A DNA stretch of 64,000 nucleotides, from assembly GCA_016709155.1 (NCBI GenBank), contig JADJEI010000013.1:930001-994000 (forward strand), given 5' to 3'. The DNA comes from Ignavibacteriales bacterium. Lineage in GTDB: Bacteria > Bacteroidota > Ignavibacteria > Ignavibacteriales > Ignavibacteriaceae. The notes beneath the pieces were generated by a model that worked only from the letters and a program-made list of their open reading frames with translations, had not been told where the DNA came from and did no database searches. Positions 47,189 to 55,605 of the stretch are shown here, one piece after another; position 1 is the first letter of the stretch; the number at the start of each line of letters is the position of its first letter. Made by a program: the position numbers and the translations under genes.

Positions 47189-49021
47189 TTACTTCAAGTA
47201 TATCATCTTTTTCATATCAGTAAACACTGGAATATTATTTTCGCTTCGAACCATTATCTGGTAAATGTAAATTCCTGATGAAAGATCCGAATTATTCGGA
47301 ACGGTCGGGAGACCGTTCCCTACAAAATCTACTTCGTAGAAACCTGCCTCCTGTGTTTGATTGACTAATACCGAAATAAGCTCTCCTTTGATATCATAAA
47401 CATAAAGCTTTACGTATCCTCTTTGTTTCAACCTGTAACTTATCTTTGTCGTTGGATTAAATGGGTTGGGGTAATTCTGGTAAAGTTGGTAGTCGGAAAT
47501 CGTTTGTTGGTGGTCGGTAGTGGAAGTAAGTATAAATCCAACTTCTTCACTTGGCTCTGATTCATTGTCTTGATTGTCAACTGCTGTTACTTTGTAATAA
47601 ATCCTTTCAACATAATCAGGAAGTATGTCAATCAAGTTTGCGACAGGAGTTGAGAGAAAAAGATTTGTCGAATCAATCTGAAAGTCTTTTGTCGTATCGC
47701 GATAAACATTGTAGTGATTAAAGTCAGCTTCTGTGTTCTTATTCCAGGTAATTCCAACAGTTAAGCTGTCGAGCGTTGCGTTTAAGTTCACGGGAGATCG
47801 TGGGGCTAAATCAAAGTAAGAATAGCTTTCACCAAAGGGACCACCGTATAGACCGATGTCACTTCTTGATCCATCTTTGTCAAGAATGTTCGGATCACCT
47901 GCATCAATTAAAGGAGAGAACTTCTGAAGATGAAAATCAAGATCACCTTTGGTTGAATCTTCATTTACTATCATTGGATCAACAGATAGGTTTGTGCTGT
48001 CGGGAGTAAAGCCACTGTAATTGACGTCATTATTCCAGGAATTATTGTAATGTGCATTTATACCTTGCCCTCCCGAATTAATTATACCATTATTAGAATT
48101 AATTACAGAATTATTTATTAATTGTATTAAATGGCTATCATCTCCTGTAAAGACAAAACCATTTCCCAATTCACCAAATACCTTATTATTATGAGTCTGA
48201 TGAGGGACACCGGTGTTTATAAAGCCATCAGAATTAGGGAAGGATTGATTTGCTATCACAATATTATTAAATACTTTAGCTGTATCTGTATAACTTCCCT
48301 GATATCCTTTAGCATAATCTCCTTTTAAAACAATTGTATTGTTTGTTATGGTTGGCTTGCTGCCAAAGGCAATGAAAATGCCATCACCAGCAGATTCAAT
48401 AATATTTGAGTCAATGGTAGGAGTATAACTTATATCAAATGCTTCGATGTGTACTCCAGAACCAAAATCAGTATTAGTATTTATAATATTTCCAGCCACC
48501 AACGAATTTGAATTAAAAATATTTATGCCTCTTGTTCTAATATCATTTAAAATATTTTTATATACAGTATGATTTGAATTTGATATGTATATAGCTTGCG
48601 ATGCATTAGTTACATTATTTAATGTTATTAGACTATTATTCCCGCTTCCTGAGATCCCAATGGTGTTAATATTATTTTGAACAAAAACATTGAATTCTTT
48701 TAGGAGACAATTCTCTACGACCTGAATTGCTATACCAGTAATTTCAAAATCAATCATACAGCTATCCATACCTGCGCCGATAAGGCTCAAGCCGGGAATC
48801 ATCACTACCTGCTCTTTGTAAGTGCCGTTGGCAACGTAAATGGTGTCGCCAAAGACGGAAATGTTAATGCACTCCATAATGCTATCGGCGGCGGTCTCCC
48901 AGCTTGTGTAGGGTGGGGTGCTGCTGCCGGTGGGGCTAACGTACCTGACGGTACTAATTAACAATGAAGAATTAAGAACTAAGAATGAAAGCAGGAGAGG
49001 AAGGAATATTTTTGGTTTCAT
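47189..49021 (-). CDS. Secreted right-handed beta-helix protein with FnIII and T9SS domains
   Basis: A signal peptide is followed by VRYVSPTGSSTPPYTSWETA, the typical opening of DUF1565/pectate-lyase-like repeat proteins. Beta-helix coils follow to about residue 390 (NSLVAGNIINTNTDFG, GIFIAFGSKPTITNNTIV) and include SPLIDAGDPNILDKDGSRSD near the end. A fibronectin III domain runs over residues about 415-500. The type IX sorting domain covers the last 90 residues (YQLYQNYPNPFNPTTKISYR). Length is 610 residues. Its ligand is unknown; a surface carbohydrate-binding role is usual. Confidence 0.85.
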   Translation of the reverse strand: MKPKIFLPLLLSFLVLNSSLLISTVRYVSPTGSSTPPYTSWETAADSIMECINISVFGDTIYVANGTYKEQVVMIPGLSLIGAGMDSCMIDFEITGIAIQVVENCLLKEFNVFVQNNINTIGISGSGNNSLITLNNVTNASQAIYISNSNHTVYKNILNDIRTRGINIFNSNSLVAGNIINTNTDFGSGVHIEAFDISYTPTIDSNIIESAGDGIFIAFGSKPTITNNTIVLKGDYAKGYQGSYTDTAKVFNNIVIANQSFPNSDGFINTGVPHQTHNNKVFGELGNGFVFTGDDSHLIQLINNSVINSNNGIINSGGQGINAHYNNSWNNDVNYSGFTPDSTNLSVDPMIVNEDSTKGDLDFHLQKFSPLIDAGDPNILDKDGSRSDIGLYGGPFGESYSYFDLAPRSPVNLNATLDSLTVGITWNKNTEADFNHYNVYRDTTKDFQIDSTNLFLSTPVANLIDILPDYVERIYYKVTAVDNQDNESEPSEEVGFILTSTTDHQQTISDYQLYQNYPNPFNPTTKISYRLKQRGYVKLYVYDIKGELISVLVNQTQEAGFYEVDFVGNGLPTVPNNSDLSSGIYIYQIMVRSENNIPVFTDMKKMIYLK

Positions 49022-49240
49022 AGAAACACCTGAGATTTTTGTTTTTAATTTAAGGAAGTTATTAGAGAAAAGACAGGGTGGGAGATGCGGGGGTTTAGAT
49101 TTTAGCTTGAATTTGAATTGCTACATTAAATATTCCTTTGTCATCAATTTTAAATTTTTATGCAAAGAATATCTGAAAGGTTAGCTGCAGATTTACAGGT
49201 ATAACTCAAATGCATTTATATTTCGATAAGCAAGGACAGA

Positions 49241-49270
49241 AAAAAAGGAGAAGAAATTACTTCTTCTCCT
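49241..49270 (-). terminator. Terminator overlapping the tatA stop codon
   Basis: GGAGAAGAA and TTCTTCTCC form a nine-base stem whose loop holds the tatA stop codon. On the minus strand it is followed by seven T residues. It ends the purC-to-tatA operon. Confidence 0.85.
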
Positions 49271-49455
49271 CAATTTTTTTATCGTCAGTTGAAGCTGTTT
49301 TTATTTCATCTTCAACATCTTTCAAACCTTTTTTGAATTCTTTTAGTCCTTTGCCAAGTCCCTGAGCTAATTCAGGAATCTTTGTAGCGCCAAAAAGAAG
49401 TAGAATTGCAAATATGATTACGAGCAATTCCCAAACCGTTTAAACCACCAAGCAT
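49257..49455 (-). CDS. tatA: Twin-arginine translocase TatA/TatE, one frameshift
   Basis: The start MLGGLNGL and a following membrane helix and amphipathic helix (ELLVIIFAILLLFGATKIPE, then LAQGLGKGLKEFKKGLKDVE) are the TatA signature. The pore protein moves folded twin-arginine substrates. One surplus G in the run at 49430-49432 shifts the frame after eight codons; removing it gives a 65-residue TatA. GAGG precedes the ATG. The gene is too short and too broken to show up in a simple open-frame listing. It is the last gene of the purC-psd-pssA-purS-purQ run. Confidence 0.85.
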
Positions 49456-49462
49456 AATTACC

Positions 49463-50161
49463 TCAATTTAAAATAAATTTATTTATTGATTGAAAAAGAA
49501 AGTTACCATCGGTTTTGCCGAGCACAGGATCAGAACATCTTTCGGGGTGGGGCATCATTCCAAGTACATTTCCCTTATCATTTATGATTCCCGCAATATT
49601 CGAAAGTGAACCATTAGGATTTGCTTCATCAGTGATACTGCCATCAGCATTTGAATATTTGAAAACAATCTGATTGTTTTTTTCAAGACGTGTTAATGTT
49701 TCCTCATCTGTGAAATAATTCCCTTCGCCGTGTGCAATTGGAACCTTGATGACTTTCTGATTTTCAAATAACTTTGTGAAAACAGTGTTACTATTTTCAA
49801 TGGAAAGATAAACATCTTTGCAGACAAATTGAAGTGATTTATTTTTCAACATAACTCCGGGTAATAGTCCTGCTTCGAGTAAAATTTGAAAGCCATTACA
49901 AATACCGAGAACGATCCCGCCCTTTTCAGCAAATTCAATTACGGAGTTCATAATTGGAGAAAACCTTGCGATAGAGCCAGTGCGAAGATAATCACCGTAA
50001 GAAAATCCACCCGGCAAAATAACTACATCAGAATTTTTCAAATCTGTTTGTTTGTGCCAGAGAAAATTAACGCTAAATCCATTTATGTTTTTTAATACGT
50101 GGTATGCATCGTGGTCGCAATTTGAACCGGGGAAAACAACTACACCGAATTTATTACTCAT
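49463..50161 (-). CDS. purQ: Phosphoribosylformylglycinamidine synthase glutaminase PurQ
   Basis: A class I glutamine amidotransferase that supplies ammonia to PurL. The opening KFGVVVFPGSNCDHDAYHVL, the nucleophile elbow VLGICNGFQILLEAGLLPG and the C-terminal catalytic GMMPHPERCSDP are all present in 232 residues. It overlaps purS by four bases, and the partner purL is at 2.9 kb on the other strand. Confidence 0.97.
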   Translation of the reverse strand: MSNKFGVVVFPGSNCDHDAYHVLKNINGFSVNFLWHKQTDLKNSDVVILPGGFSYGDYLRTGSIARFSPIMNSVIEFAEKGGIVLGICNGFQILLEAGLLPGVMLKNKSLQFVCKDVYLSIENSNTVFTKLFENQKVIKVPIAHGEGNYFTDEETLTRLEKNNQIVFKYSNADGSITDEANPNGSLSNIAGIINDKGNVLGMMPHPERCSDPVLGKTDGNFLFQSINKFILN

Positions 50162-50409
50162 GAAAATTTCTCAAGTGTAAATTCGTAATCTTCCATTATC
50201 AGGTTTGCGAGGAGTTTTCTACAGTATTCATCAACTTCTGATCTTGCTGAAGATTCATCAACCGTATCAACAGTAAACTCAATAAACTTTCCAATGCGGG
50301 TATCTTTAATATTACTCAGTCCCAAATGTTGAGCACCTTTTTCAACTGCTTTACCTTGAGGATCTAAAATGGAGGGGCGGCGCTTGATAATAACTTTTGC
50401 TTTGAACAC
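50158..50409 (-). CDS. purS: FGAM synthase bridging subunit PurS
   Basis: An 83-residue subunit that couples PurQ to PurL. The opening FKAKVIIKRRPSILDPQGKA and GAQHLGLSNIKDTRIGKFIE are the family signature. It overlaps purQ by four bases and lies 11 bases after pssA. No anomaly seen. Confidence 0.95.
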   Translation of the reverse strand: MFKAKVIIKRRPSILDPQGKAVEKGAQHLGLSNIKDTRIGKFIEFTVDTVDESSARSEVDEYCRKLLANLIMEDYEFTLEKFS

Positions 50410-50420
50410 TTAAAAATTCC

Positions 50421-51140
50421 TTATTTTTTTTTTCTGAACCAGTTAAACACGTGGCGAAAAATACCAAATAGAATAACGAAAACAAAGATGAAGAACAATC
50501 CTTTGTAGTTTGTATAAGCCAGCAGAAAAATAAATAAAATGATAAATAAAAAATGAAATGGTTTTTGTTTCAATGACTGCAATGAAATTTTTGGGATTGT
50601 ATCATATTTAATTCTGCTTACCATTAAAAGGGAGAGGGAAATTACCATTGGTATAATAAAAATTGAAATATCCGGATCGCTGATAACTTCATAAAATGCG
50701 AGTATAAATAATGCGATTGTAATTCCTGAAGACGGTATTGGTAATCCTGTAAAATGAGTTTTCGAAAAGCCAATAAGCTGAACATTGAACCTTGCCAGCC
50801 GAAATCCTCCGGCTATCAATAATAATGAACTTAACATTACTCCCACAACTTCAAATTGATTGAGGTAAACCGAATAGATTAAAAAGCCGGGGGCAGCGCC
50901 AAAACTTATAACGTCAGAAAGTGAATCAAGTTCAACACCAAGTTCACTGCTGGAATTGGTTACTCTCGCGGCGAAGCCATCAAGGGCATCGAAGATTGCG
51001 GCAATAATAATAAGCCAAGCGGCGTAGAAATAATTATGCTCGGAAGAATTAATCATAGATAAATATCCGCAGAACATATTCATTGCAGTAAATAGATTTG
51101 GAATTACAGAGCGAGTGATTAAAGGCTTATTCATTTTCAT
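50421..51140 (-). CDS. pssA: CDP-diacylglycerol-serine O-phosphatidyltransferase
   Basis: The integral membrane enzyme makes phosphatidylserine from CDP-DAG and serine. The signature DALDGFAARVTNSSSELGVE followed by LDSLSDVISFGAAPGF is the CDP-alcohol phosphotransferase motif with all Asp residues. Six or more helices are seen in 239 residues. It overlaps psd by four bases; the two act in sequence to make phosphatidylethanolamine. Confidence 0.96.
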   Translation of the reverse strand: MKMNKPLITRSVIPNLFTAMNMFCGYLSMINSSEHNYFYAAWLIIIAAIFDALDGFAARVTNSSSELGVELDSLSDVISFGAAPGFLIYSVYLNQFEVVGVMLSSLLLIAGGFRLARFNVQLIGFSKTHFTGLPIPSSGITIALFILAFYEVISDPDISIFIIPMVISLSLLMVSRIKYDTIPKISLQSLKQKPFHFLFIILFIFLLAYTNYKGLFFIFVFVILFGIFRHVFNWFRKKK

Positions 51141-51793
51141 TTTCGCTTGAAGAGAATAGTCTCTCCAGCTAAAACATTTTCGCCAAGTTTAGCAACTATA
51201 TTAAAATTATCCGGCACAATAATATCAACGCGGCTGCCGAATTTTATCATACCAAATCTTTTTCCGATAGTAACGCTATCACCAATATTTAGATCTGTTA
51301 CAATTCTTCGTGCGACAAAACCGGCAACCTGAGTAAAAAAAACTTTTCCAAAATTACTTTTAATACCGATTTCCATTCGCTCATTTTCCTGTGAAGCTTT
51401 ATCGTCAAATGCTTTTATAAATTTTCCTTCGTGATATTTTAAATATTCGACTTCACCTGAAATTGGAATCCGGTTTACATGAACATTAAGCGGCGACATA
51501 AAAATCGAAATTTGTTTTCCTCTGGAAAGTAAGTAGTTATTTTCTTCAACTTCCTTAATTACTATTATTTTTCCATCCGCCGGAGAAATAATGATGCTGT
51601 CATCTTTCGGCGTGATTCGTTCGGGGTCGCGGAAAAAGTTTAATGTAAAAACCATAAGCAGTAAAGGGAAGATGATAAGAAAATACTTTAAAGCTTGATT
51701 ACTCGCATAGAAACTAAAACAAATCATAACAAAAGAAACGAAAGCAACAATACCAATTGTAGAATAACCGTATTTAGTAAACATGCTGTTCAA
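51137..51793 (-). CDS. psd: Phosphatidylserine decarboxylase, short type
   Basis: This 218-residue pyruvoyl enzyme converts phosphatidylserine to phosphatidylethanolamine. Membrane helices lie at residues about 10-50, then FFRDPERITPKDDSIIISPA and DGKIIVIKE. The self-cleavage site is in RFGMIKFGSRVDI, where the Ser of FGS becomes the pyruvoyl group. It is the short (archaeal/Bacteroidota) form. Its ATG overlaps the purC stop by four bases (ATGA). Confidence 0.94.
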   Translation of the reverse strand: MNSMFTKYGYSTIGIVAFVSFVMICFSFYASNQALKYFLIIFPLLLMVFTLNFFRDPERITPKDDSIIISPADGKIIVIKEVEENNYLLSRGKQISIFMSPLNVHVNRIPISGEVEYLKYHEGKFIKAFDDKASQENERMEIGIKSNFGKVFFTQVAGFVARRIVTDLNIGDSVTIGKRFGMIKFGSRVDIIVPDNFNIVAKLGENVLAGETILFKRK

Positions 51794-52461
51794 TTTTTTA
51801 AAAGATTAATAAGAAAATCGGAATACTTTTTCACGTCTGAAGGAGTGCTCAATTTATAAGGGTCAGGCAATTTTAAAGTTTTGTCTGAAGAAATCACTTT
51901 CAAACTTTGAGGGGAGAAATCTTCAACAAGAAAAAATTTATCGCTGTTTTTTCCGAAGACGCAGGAAAGTTCGGATAGGATTAAATTTCTTCTTTCAAAA
52001 AAAGATCTGAGAACGGCATTTATTTTCGAGCATATCCTTGTCATCAATCTTAAATCTTCAATTGAACATAAATCGAACGAAACGATATGACTTTCAGTTA
52101 TGATCGAATCTTTATTTTCGCCGTAGTGATATTCAAAGATGGGCAGGTTTAAAATTTCACCTTCTTTGTGGTTGAAAATTTTTGCTGTTCTTTTATCTAA
52201 AGTATTTAAAATCTTTATGGAAAAAGGAATCCTACTGTGCTTCAAATTTAAAATAGAATTTGCTGAATGAAGTTTAACAAAGGCAGTTGGGATATGGAAC
52301 TCCTTCAGGTAATCAAGAAAAAAAACGTTCAATTGTGCTGACTTCTGACCAAAATCTTTAGGTTTAATTTCTTTACCCAAAGAATTAATGAACAAATCCG
52401 GAAACTCTTTTAAAGCGTAGGCTTGTTCATCGAAGATTATGTTTGTCTGTCTTGCTTCGAT
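51790..52461 (-). CDS. Divergent SAICAR synthetase (PurC)-like protein, apparent non-AUG start
   Basis: The order of motifs resembles PurC: KDFGQKSAQLNVFFLDYLKE and FHIPTAFVKLHSANSILN, then IPFSIKILNTLDKR, the acidic segment FEYHYGENKDSIITESHIVS, and SELSCVFGKNSDKFFLVEDF with SPQSLKV in place of DEISPDS. The enzyme joins aspartate to CAIR in purine synthesis, and purS/purQ lie in the same operon. Conservation is low; several usual catalytic residues are changed, so activity is uncertain. No ATG, GTG or TTG precedes the conserved part until a TTG at 52395, but the frame stays protein-like to an ATC at 52461 that sits six bases after GGAG. Confidence 0.65.
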   Translation of the reverse strand: MEARQTNIIFDEQAYALKEFPDLFINSLGKEIKPKDFGQKSAQLNVFFLDYLKEFHIPTAFVKLHSANSILNLKHSRIPFSIKILNTLDKRTAKIFNHKEGEILNLPIFEYHYGENKDSIITESHIVSFDLCSIEDLRLMTRICSKINAVLRSFFERRNLILSELSCVFGKNSDKFFLVEDFSPQSLKVISSDKTLKLPDPYKLSTPSDVKKYSDFLINLLKN

Positions 52462-52585
52462 AGTAAACTCCTTTAATTAAATAACGGGCGTGAAATTAGG
52501 AAATTTAAATGTATAAAGTCAAACTGATATATTATATTGCTTCAAAAAAACGAATATTTATTAAATTATTTTTTCGGAGGAATTG

Positions 52586-52912
52586 ATGAAAGGCGGCATG
52601 CAAGGAATGCTCAAACAAGTGCAGAAAATGCAGGAAGAAATGCAGCGAGTTCAAGCTGAATTAGCAAATAAAACAGTATCAGCGGAAGCAGGCGGCGGAA
52701 TAATTAAAGCCGTTGCCAACGGTCATAAAGAAATAATTAGCATTGAAATAGACGCTCAGGTTATAAAACCGGATGAAAAAGAAATCTTAGAAGACCTTGT
52801 TGTTGCGGCAGTAAATAAGGCACTAAATTCAGCATCAAAATTAGCTGAGGAGGAAATGTCCAAAGTTACAAAAGGTATGATTCCCCCCGGTTTAAATATT
52901 CCAGGACTTTAA
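52586..52912 (+). CDS. YbaB/EbfC nucleoid-associated protein
   Basis: A 108-residue DNA-binding protein of the YbaB family. It has an N-terminal coiled-coil (MLKQVQKMQEEMQRVQAELA), the core KTVSAEAGGGIIKAVANGHK and the C-terminal helix rich in Ala, Glu and Lys. It is started by GGAGG six bases before the ATG, and lies in front of recR, as in most bacteria. The YbaB-RecR pairing suggests roles in nucleoid organisation and repair. Confidence 0.95.
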   Translation: MKGGMQGMLKQVQKMQEEMQRVQAELANKTVSAEAGGGIIKAVANGHKEIISIEIDAQVIKPDEKEILEDLVVAAVNKALNSASKLAEEEMSKVTKGMIPPGLNIPGL

Positions 52913-52913
52913 A

Positions 52914-53510
52914 TTGTTGATTGCTCAACCTCTTCAAACTGCTATTGATGAATTAAGCAAGCTGCCCGGTATCGGAAAGAAAACTGCACAGCGGCTTGCT
53001 CTTCATATTTTGAAAAGTGACAGCGCAAATTTTGAGAGCTTGGTTCGTTCGCTTACTGATTTAAAATCGAGACTAAGATTTTGTGAAAGATGTTTCAATC
53101 TTTCTGAACATGAATTGTGCGACATCTGTACAAGTCCGAAGCGCGATAAGCATTCAATCTGTGTGGTTGAGGAGGCAAGTGATGTAATTGCTATTGAAAA
53201 GTCCCACGAGTTCAGCGGAAGTTACCATGTTTTGGGGGGTGTACTTTCACCGCTTGCGGGGATAAATCCAGATTCATTAAAAATTAAAGAATTGATCGCA
53301 AGATTCAAGAGCGAAGAAATTTCGGAAGTCATTTTAGCGCTAAATCCAGATACTGAGGGGGAGGCAACTTCGCTGTATCTTGCAAGAATAATTAAACCGC
53401 TCGGAATAAAAGTGACAAGAATCGCCCGGGGATTACCTATCGGCGGTAATCTTGAGTTTGCAGATGAAGCTACGATTGGAAGAGCGATGCTTAACAGGAT
53501 TGATGTATAA
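52914..53510 (+). CDS. recR: Recombination mediator RecR
   Basis: The protein works with RecF and RecO to load RecA at gaps. The helix-hairpin-helix is in LPGIGKKTAQRLALHIL, the zinc finger is CERCFNLSEHELCDIC, and the Toprim domain has CVVEEASDVIAIEKS and LGGVLSPLAGINPDSLKI. Length 198 is typical. It begins at a TTG immediately after the ybaB stop; a second TTG three bases on is equivalent. Confidence 0.96.
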   Translation: MLIAQPLQTAIDELSKLPGIGKKTAQRLALHILKSDSANFESLVRSLTDLKSRLRFCERCFNLSEHELCDICTSPKRDKHSICVVEEASDVIAIEKSHEFSGSYHVLGGVLSPLAGINPDSLKIKELIARFKSEEISEVILALNPDTEGEATSLYLARIIKPLGIKVTRIARGLPIGGNLEFADEATIGRAMLNRIDV

Positions 53511-53595
53511 ATTATAATTCCTAATTATACTGCGTCATTTATGATATTAATTTTGACTTAATATTTTATCGGCATCTTGTTATTATTACATTGAA

Positions 53596-54174
53596 ATGAA
53601 AACGACTTTTAAAATATTCTTTGTCTTTCCAATTCTATTCATGGGCTGCGATATATTTACTACCCGTGATGCAGAAATCCCTTTACTTCCTCGAGATTCA
53701 TTCCAAACTGCGGTTACTCCCGAAATTCTAATTGAGAATTTTGTTAATTCTTTAAGAGATAAAAATCCTGATAATTATGTGGTTTGTTTTGCGGATTCTT
53801 CATTCAGCACTATTCCATTTTTATTTTCACCATCAAGCGAAGCACTTTCGCAATTTCCTGATCTGCTTAATGATTGGACGGTTAAAAATGAGCGTCAGTA
53901 TTTTATAAATATCGCAAACAAAATTACTGCAGATCAACCAATGACATTGGTTTTAGATCAAGTCAATCAAAGCTTGCAGGGCGATAGTGTTTTTTATGAA
54001 GCAAGTTATGCATTAAATGTTCCGCATACTGATCAATTTCCTGTTAATTATGCAGGAGTTTTAAGGTTTAATATCAAACGGGATTCAAGAGCTGTATATG
54101 TGATTTCATTTTGGCAGGATATAAAAAATGGAGAATTACCGACGTGGAGTGAATTGAAAGGGAGGTATTATTAA
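53596..54174 (+). CDS. Lipoprotein, unknown family
   Basis: The leader ends at the lipobox LFMGC (Cys 18). The mature part (about 175 residues) is acidic and soluble with motifs EILIENFVNSLRDKNPDNYV and VISFWQDIKNGELPTWSELK. It looks like an NTF2/SnoaL-type or lipocalin-like fold. I do not recognise the family. Its 3' end carries GGGAGG that serves as the ribosome site of the next gene, a partly similar lipoprotein, so the two are likely co-produced and may be distant paralogues. Confidence 0.7.
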   Translation: MKTTFKIFFVFPILFMGCDIFTTRDAEIPLLPRDSFQTAVTPEILIENFVNSLRDKNPDNYVVCFADSSFSTIPFLFSPSSEALSQFPDLLNDWTVKNERQYFINIANKITADQPMTLVLDQVNQSLQGDSVFYEASYALNVPHTDQFPVNYAGVLRFNIKRDSRAVYVISFWQDIKNGELPTWSELKGRYY

Positions 54175-54676
54175 AATCTTTTTCAGTTCTATCTTGCTTG
54201 TTTTCATGCTTGAAAGCTGTACAAATCCTTTTGCCCCAACCCTTGATTTTTCAGATCAATCTTCGGGCACAGGGCTTTCTGATCAAAAAACAATTGACGG
54301 TGTATTCCAGAATTTTCAATACGCTTATACTTTTAAAGACACATTGATTTACGGGCAGCTAATCAGTAATGATTTTCTATTTACCTATCGGGATTATGAA
54401 CAGAGTTTTGATGTTACCTGGGGCAGGGATGAGGATATAAAAACAACATTCGGATTATTTCAGAACTCCCAACGGCTCGATCTAATATGGAATGAAATTG
54501 TTCTTAGTACGATTGACAGTCTCTCAGCAAATGTAGTCAGAAGTTTTAACCTGACAATTACTTTTAACCCAACTGACGTTGTAAGACTTGATGGACGCGT
54601 TAATCTATCGCTTAAAAAAAATGTTGCCGATGAGAAATGGCAAATAAATAATTGGATAGACGAATCAAATTTTTAA
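54170..54676 (+). CDS. Lipoprotein paralogue with apparent ATT start
   Basis: Starting at ATT (54170) gives KIFFSSILLVFMLESC, a complete signal with lipobox, whereas the first TTG at 54194 leaves only nine residues before the Cys. GGGAGG lies four bases upstream of the ATT, and the ATT overlaps the previous stop (ATTAA). The mature part has the pattern QNFQYAYTFKDTLIYGQLIS, FLFTYRDYEQSFDVTWG and a C-terminal LSLKKNVADEKWQINNWIDE that recalls the preceding lipoprotein's ending. Both lie in front of ftsX. Confidence 0.65.
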   Translation: MKIFFSSILLVFMLESCTNPFAPTLDFSDQSSGTGLSDQKTIDGVFQNFQYAYTFKDTLIYGQLISNDFLFTYRDYEQSFDVTWGRDEDIKTTFGLFQNSQRLDLIWNEIVLSTIDSLSANVVRSFNLTITFNPTDVVRLDGRVNLSLKKNVADEKWQINNWIDESNF

Positions 54677-54685
54677 CTTAGCAGT

Positions 54686-55549
54686 ATGCTTTCATTTTAT
54701 TTAAAAGAATCTGTAAAAATAATTGGGCGTGCAGTTCCTTCTTTTTTACTTTCGCTTACTTCAATATTTATTGCTGTATTGCTGATAAGTATTTCATTAA
54801 TCTCTATTGAGCTTTCAGATGCATTACAGAACAAAATTAAGTCAAGTTTCGGGCTGGAAATATTTTTAAAAGAAAATCTTACCGATAATGATTTCAGTAT
54901 TATTCAGGAAGAAATTAACGGTGCACCGTTTTTCTCTTCAGTTGCATTTATATCAAAAGACAAGGCAGCCGAAATTTTTGTTAAAGAGACAGGCGAAGAC
55001 TTTGCAAGAATCTTAGATTACAATCCACTTCCCGCATCCTTTAGTGTTAAATTAAAACCGGAGTATTTAGCCTCTGATTCACTTAAGATGATTACTGCTT
55101 CTCTGCAATCTCTCAATGGTATTGATGAAGTAGTTTATAAAGAGGAATACCTAAATCAGATCATTTCAACAATCGAGAGATTTAAATTTTACATTTTGAT
55201 AGCCGCGATTATACTAATTCTGGTTTCGATATATCTGGTTTACTCTACCGTAAGTGCAGTCTTAAAAGTAAAAGCCGATGATTTTGAGACAATGAAATTG
55301 GTAGGGGCAAAAATCTCGACAATAAAAATACCCATCATTCTTAATGCGATTTTGATTGGTTTATTCTCCAGTATTTTAGCCTCGGGTGTGATACTATATC
55401 TTCTTAAATTTATCGAGAGAATTTCTGCAAACTCTTTTGAATTAATTAATTTAGAAATTGTCTATATCCTTTTTGCTCTTTTCATTGGTCCGGCATTGGG
55501 ATTTGCAGTTAGTATTTTTGCGGTAAGAAATATCTCCCTCAAAATTTGA
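54686..55549 (+). CDS. ftsX: Cell division protein FtsX
   Basis: The permease-like partner of FtsE that regulates peptidoglycan hydrolases. A first helix (SFLLSLTSIFIAVLLISISL) is followed by an extracellular domain (residues 45-160, GLEIFLKENLTDNDFSI), then three helices and the cytoplasmic VKADDFETMKLVGAKISTIK motif found in all FtsX proteins. Length 287 is normal. ftsE is not adjacent in the window, which is unusual but not rare. Confidence 0.92.
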   Translation: MLSFYLKESVKIIGRAVPSFLLSLTSIFIAVLLISISLISIELSDALQNKIKSSFGLEIFLKENLTDNDFSIIQEEINGAPFFSSVAFISKDKAAEIFVKETGEDFARILDYNPLPASFSVKLKPEYLASDSLKMITASLQSLNGIDEVVYKEEYLNQIISTIERFKFYILIAAIILILVSIYLVYSTVSAVLKVKADDFETMKLVGAKISTIKIPIILNAILIGLFSSILASGVILYLLKFIERISANSFELINLEIVYILFALFIGPALGFAVSIFAVRNISLKI

Positions 55550-55605
55550 TGTGTAAGGCAATTTTTGTAATTTTAATTCTTAGTTAGAAACTTTCTAAAA
55601 AGGTT

